From an uncultured Bacteroidota bacterium (GTDB lineage: Bacteria; Bacteroidota; Bacteroidia; NS11-12g; UBA955), in NCBI GenBank assembly GCA_903879775.1, contig CAIRMY010000107.1, positions 1 to 26,298 of the forward strand: a stretch of DNA of 26,298 bases, read 5' to 3'. The notes under the pieces are model-generated. The model ran no database searches. It was not told the DNA's origin and was given only the letters and a program-made list of their open reading frames with translations. This document shows positions 23,647-26,298 of the stretch, piece after piece. Made by a program: the position numbers and the translations under genes. Position 1 is the first letter of the stretch; each line of letters begins with the position of its first letter.

Positions 23647-25002
23647 ATGGCACACATACTAGTTGTAGATGACGAGGCTCCTATTAGAGAAACACTGAAG
23701 GAAATACTTGAATATGAAGACTTTGAGGTTTCTCTTGCCGACAATGGAGAGAAAGCTTGGCAGCTTATACAGAAGAATGATTTCGACGTAATTTTATGCG
23801 ATGTAAAAATGCCGGGAATCGATGGTATGGAATTGTTGGAAAAAGTCCAAGCCTTCAGACCTGAAATTCCTATGGTTATGATTTCTGGCCATGGAAATGT
23901 TGAAATGGCCATCGATAGTACCAAAAAAGGGGCTTATGATTTTATCACAAAGCCACCCGATTTAAATCGATTGCTTATCACGCTAAGAAATGCGATAGAT
24001 AGAAACAATTTGGTTACTGAAACCAAAGTTCTGAAAAGAAAAGTTGCTAAAACTTTTGATATTATTGGCGAAACACCGGCAATTTCCAAGATTAAAGAAA
24101 CAATTGAAAAAGTTGCTCCCACAGAAGCAAGAGTTTTAATTACAGGAGAAAATGGCACGGGGAAAGAATTGGTTGCTCGTTGGGTTCATGAAAGAAGTAC
24201 ACGCGCTTCGAATGCGCTCATTGAAGTTAACTGCGCTTCGATTCCCACTGAACTTATTGAAAGCGAACTGTTCGGACATGAAAAAGGAAGCTTTACCTCT
24301 GCAATCAAACAGCGCATCGGCAAATTTGAACAAGCTCACGGCGGAACACTTTTTCTAGATGAAATTGGCGATATGTCAATGGCTGCGCAAGCCAAAGTGC
24401 TAAGAGCCATACAAGAAGGTAAAATTACCCGAGTTGGCGGCGATAAAGAAATAAAAGTTGATGTTAGAATTGTTGCGGCAACAAATAAAAATCTTTTAGA
24501 TGAAATTGAAAAAGGCAACTTTAGAATGGACCTTTATCATCGACTATCTGTCATTTTAATACACGTACCCACTCTCAATGAAAGGGCTGAAGATATCCCA
24601 ATGATTGCAGATAAATTCCTATCAGAAATCTGTGAGGAAAATGCAATGCAACCAAAAAAATTCACTCCAGATGGATATAGAGCCCTTCAAGATGTGAATT
24701 GGACAGGAAATATCCGTGAACTCAGAAACGTTATCGAACGATTGGTGATACTTTGCGAAGAGAATATTTCAGGCGACAATGTATACATGTACAGCAATCC
24801 TGCTCAGCGTGGTGCAGACCCTTTTGGTGTTGTTGACGAATATAAAACGCTTCAGGAATTTAGAGATTGGGCTGAAAAAGTGTTCATTGAACGCAAATTG
24901 GTTCAAAATGCTTGGAATGTTGCAAAAACTGCAATTGAAATCGATATTCAACGCAGTCATCTTTACAATAAAATTGAAAAATATAGCCTAAAACGACGTT
25001 AA
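23647..25002 (+). CDS. Sigma-54-dependent response regulator (NtrC type)
   Basis: The 451-residue protein has three domains. The receiver (1-120) has the acidic pair DDE (8-10), phospho-acceptor Asp52 in LCDVKMPG, and Lys102 in ITKPP. The AAA+ sigma-54 activator domain (about 138-370) has Walker A GENGTGKE (167-174) and Walker B LFLDEIGD (235-242). The C-terminal Fis-type helix-turn-helix (about 420-448) reads NVAKTAIEIDIQRSHLYNKI. The sigma-54-contacting loop is GSFTSA (214-219) instead of GAFTGA. No histidine kinase gene is in the window. It is divergent from porP-gldKLMN across about 200 bp, so it may regulate them, but I see no -24/-12 promoter in front of either. sua5 follows after 1 bp. 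Confidence 0.95.
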   Translation: MAHILVVDDEAPIRETLKEILEYEDFEVSLADNGEKAWQLIQKNDFDVILCDVKMPGIDGMELLEKVQAFRPEIPMVMISGHGNVEMAIDSTKKGAYDFITKPPDLNRLLITLRNAIDRNNLVTETKVLKRKVAKTFDIIGETPAISKIKETIEKVAPTEARVLITGENGTGKELVARWVHERSTRASNALIEVNCASIPTELIESELFGHEKGSFTSAIKQRIGKFEQAHGGTLFLDEIGDMSMAAQAKVLRAIQEGKITRVGGDKEIKVDVRIVAATNKNLLDEIEKGNFRMDLYHRLSVILIHVPTLNERAEDIPMIADKFLSEICEENAMQPKKFTPDGYRALQDVNWTGNIRELRNVIERLVILCEENISGDNVYMYSNPAQRGADPFGVVDEYKTLQEFRDWAEKVFIERKLVQNAWNVAKTAIEIDIQRSHLYNKIEKYSLKRR

Positions 25003-25003
25003 A

Positions 25004-25972
25004 ATGCGTTCTGAAATAGGTAACGATATATTCAAATCTGTTGAAATTCTAAACCGCGGTGGAATTGTTGCCATCCCTACTGAAACAGTATACGGATTGG
25101 CAGCAAATGGCCTTGATGCAACTGCCGTGGCTAAGATTTTCGAAGCTAAAAATAGACCCTTTTTCGATCCTCTAATTTTGCACATTGCACATTCCGATGC
25201 GCTGAATCAAATTGTGTCCAATGTCCCTCAAAAAGCAAAAATATTGATGGACCATTTTTGGCCTGGACCTCTAACTTTTGTGCTTCCTAAATCGGATTTA
25301 GTGCCTGATTTAGTGACGTCAGGACATCCAACAGTGGCAGTGAGAATGCCTAATCACCCCATTGCACTTGAATTATTATCAAAGCTCACTTACCCATTGG
25401 CCGCTCCAAGCGCGAATCCGTTCGGTTATGTGAGTCCAACAAATGCTCAGCATGTCCAAGACCAACTCGGCAATAAAATTGATTATATTTTAGATGGGGG
25501 AAGTTGTTGCGTTGGCATTGAAAGCACCATCATATCTTTTGAAAACAACCCCACAATTCTGAGACTTGGCGGAATAACCCAAGAAGCTATTGAGGGAATC
25601 ATTGGACCGGTAAACGTAAGTTTGAATGAGCATAGCAATCCTAAAGCTCCTGGTCAACTCGACCAACATTATTCACCGTACTGCAAATTAAAAGATTTAA
25701 AGCACGACCAATTAGAACCACATTCGAACGTTTTGTTTTATTCTCCTCAAACTGAAGAAAAATACTGGGGGGAAAATCCGAGAATACAGTGCAATGTTAT
25801 GTATTTAACAAACAACAATGCCTCGATAGAAGCAGCTGCAAATTTGTTTTCGGTATTGAGAGACTTCGATCAAAAAGGACTTACAGAAGTTTATATTGAG
25901 TTTGCTGAAAATGAAGGACTTGGACTTGCGATCAATGATCGATTGAAGCGGGCAATGGCAAAAAGAGATTAA
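25004..25972 (+). CDS. L-threonylcarbamoyladenylate synthase (Sua5 type)
   Basis: Makes threonylcarbamoyl-AMP from threonine, bicarbonate and ATP for the t6A modification of ANN-decoding tRNAs. At 322 residues it is the long Sua5 form. The YrdC domain has PTETVYGLA (25-33), KNRPFFDPL (49-57), APSANPFGYVSPT (134-146) and GIESTII (171-177). The interdomain loop PGQLDQHYSP (216-225) covers the active site in Sua5, and a Sua5 C-terminal domain follows. It starts 1 bp after the response regulator stop, so the two are co-transcribed although their roles seem unrelated. Its stop overlaps the stop of the convergent hydrolase gene. Confidence 0.94.
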   Translation: MRSEIGNDIFKSVEILNRGGIVAIPTETVYGLAANGLDATAVAKIFEAKNRPFFDPLILHIAHSDALNQIVSNVPQKAKILMDHFWPGPLTFVLPKSDLVPDLVTSGHPTVAVRMPNHPIALELLSKLTYPLAAPSANPFGYVSPTNAQHVQDQLGNKIDYILDGGSCCVGIESTIISFENNPTILRLGGITQEAIEGIIGPVNVSLNEHSNPKAPGQLDQHYSPYCKLKDLKHDQLEPHSNVLFYSPQTEEKYWGENPRIQCNVMYLTNNNASIEAAANLFSVLRDFDQKGLTEVYIEFAENEGLGLAINDRLKRAMAKRD

Positions 25973-25979
25973 ATCTCTT
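25963..25979. repeat. Inverted repeat across the overlapping stop codons of sua5 and the hydrolase
   Basis: AAGAGATT and AATCTCTT are perfect 8-bp arms around one A. The stop codons of both convergent genes lie in the centre (sua5 TAA 25970-25972; hydrolase TAA 25971-25969 on the minus strand). It may act as a weak bidirectional terminator, but the arms are AT-rich and no T tract follows on either strand. Confidence 0.35.
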
Positions 25980-26298
25980 CGTCATTAATAAATTCCAAGG
26001 TATTATCGAGCATCAACCAAAAATCTTTATTTACATCTTGCAAACCTTGAATTGGATGCGCAACACCAAAAGTATGGTCCCCATTTTCGACTGTGTAAAG
26101 TATACTGTGCGCACAAGCATTGTATATATTTTCTGCCACATTGAATGGAACAGATTTATCTGCAGTTCCATGCACGATTAAAAGCGGTTTTGTGAGCGAA
26201 TTGGCAGCATCTATAATGTTGTATTTTTTTTCATTTTGAAGGTATTCTTCATAAATAAAATAATTCAAGGGCATTTGCTGTTTGGTTCTAGCGTTTTC
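25969..26298 (-). CDS. Alpha/beta hydrolase, C-terminal part (5' end beyond the window)
   Basis: The frame is open from the right edge (110 codons, beginning ENARTKQQMPLNYF) to TAA at 25971-25969. The visible part is the C-terminal third of an alpha/beta hydrolase of the dienelactone hydrolase / S9 peptidase type: PLLIVHGTADKSVPF contains the acidic catalytic residue (Asp in GTAD) and GDHTFGVAHP the catalytic His. The nucleophile Ser would lie beyond the window. The substrate cannot be guessed; it may be an esterase or peptidase. No signal peptide can be judged. It converges on sua5 with a 4-bp overlap. Confidence 0.85.
   Translation of the reverse strand, partial: ENARTKQQMPLNYFIYEEYLQNEKKYNIIDAANSLTKPLLIVHGTADKSVPFNVAENIYNACAHSILYTVENGDHTFGVAHPIQGLQDVNKDFWLMLDNTLEFINDEEI

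Noticed and set aside
1..26298. CRISPR arrays, insertion sequences, prophage, tRNA or rRNA genes
   Set aside because: No regularly spaced repeats, transposase-like frames, integrase-like frames or RNA gene signatures were seen. The window looks like ordinary core chromosome.

Overview
This window is a compact chromosomal segment of a low-GC (roughly one third G+C by eye) member of the Bacteroidota. The assignment rests on a type IX secretion / gliding gene set (porP/sprF, gldK, gldL, gldM, gldN), on several promoters with the Bacteroidota-type -7 box TAnnTTTG (often with a TTG or TTTG about 19 bp upstream), and on the near absence of Shine-Dalgarno sequences. The class cannot be fixed from the sequence alone; Flavobacteriales-like lineages fit. 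I see no mobile element, prophage, CRISPR array, tRNA or rRNA. Intergenic gaps are all under about 300 bp.

Region 1 (1-5027): a leftward block. lon has its own promoter and is followed by a 52-codon membrane protein gene and a secreted protein with a degenerate thioredoxin-like C-terminal domain. Further left is the 5' part of a membrane-anchored coiled-coil protein gene that runs off the left edge. Region 2 (5028-8626): rightward; a lipoprotein gene closed by a strong terminator, then pfkA (GTG start) and recN. Region 3 (8627-14238): leftward rnhA meets recN tail to tail with no spacer. Diverging from rnhA is a rightward run cinA, guaA, a PBP1-fold periplasmic protein and an RsmB/NOL1-type RNA methyltransferase. 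The last two overlap by 4 nt through a TTG start.

Region 4 (14246-17040): the classical yceD-rpmF-plsX-fabH cluster, leftward, with one promoter in front of yceD and a terminator after fabH. It couples ribosomal protein L32 with the start of fatty acid and phospholipid synthesis. Region 5 (17072-23508): the type IX secretion core, leftward, with separate promoters for porP and gldK and a terminator after gldN. GldL and GldM form the proton-driven inner-membrane motor, GldK and GldN the periplasmic/outer-membrane ring, and PorP an outer-membrane-associated component. Region 6 (23647-26298): divergent from porP, a sigma-54-type response regulator without a neighbouring kinase, then sua5 (tRNA t6A synthesis) one base later. 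The end of an alpha/beta hydrolase gene converges on sua5 from the right edge.

The most notable points are: exact -7 boxes lying only 3-10 nt before several start codons, which suggests leaderless or nearly leaderless mRNAs; a GAFTGA-loop variant in the regulator beside the secretion locus; a thioredoxin-like protein without the CxxC pair; a PBP1-fold protein without LysM repeats next to guaA; and an Asp-to-Asn change in the nucleotide-binding loop of PfkA. None of these proves a new system. Most of the window is well-conserved core genome.
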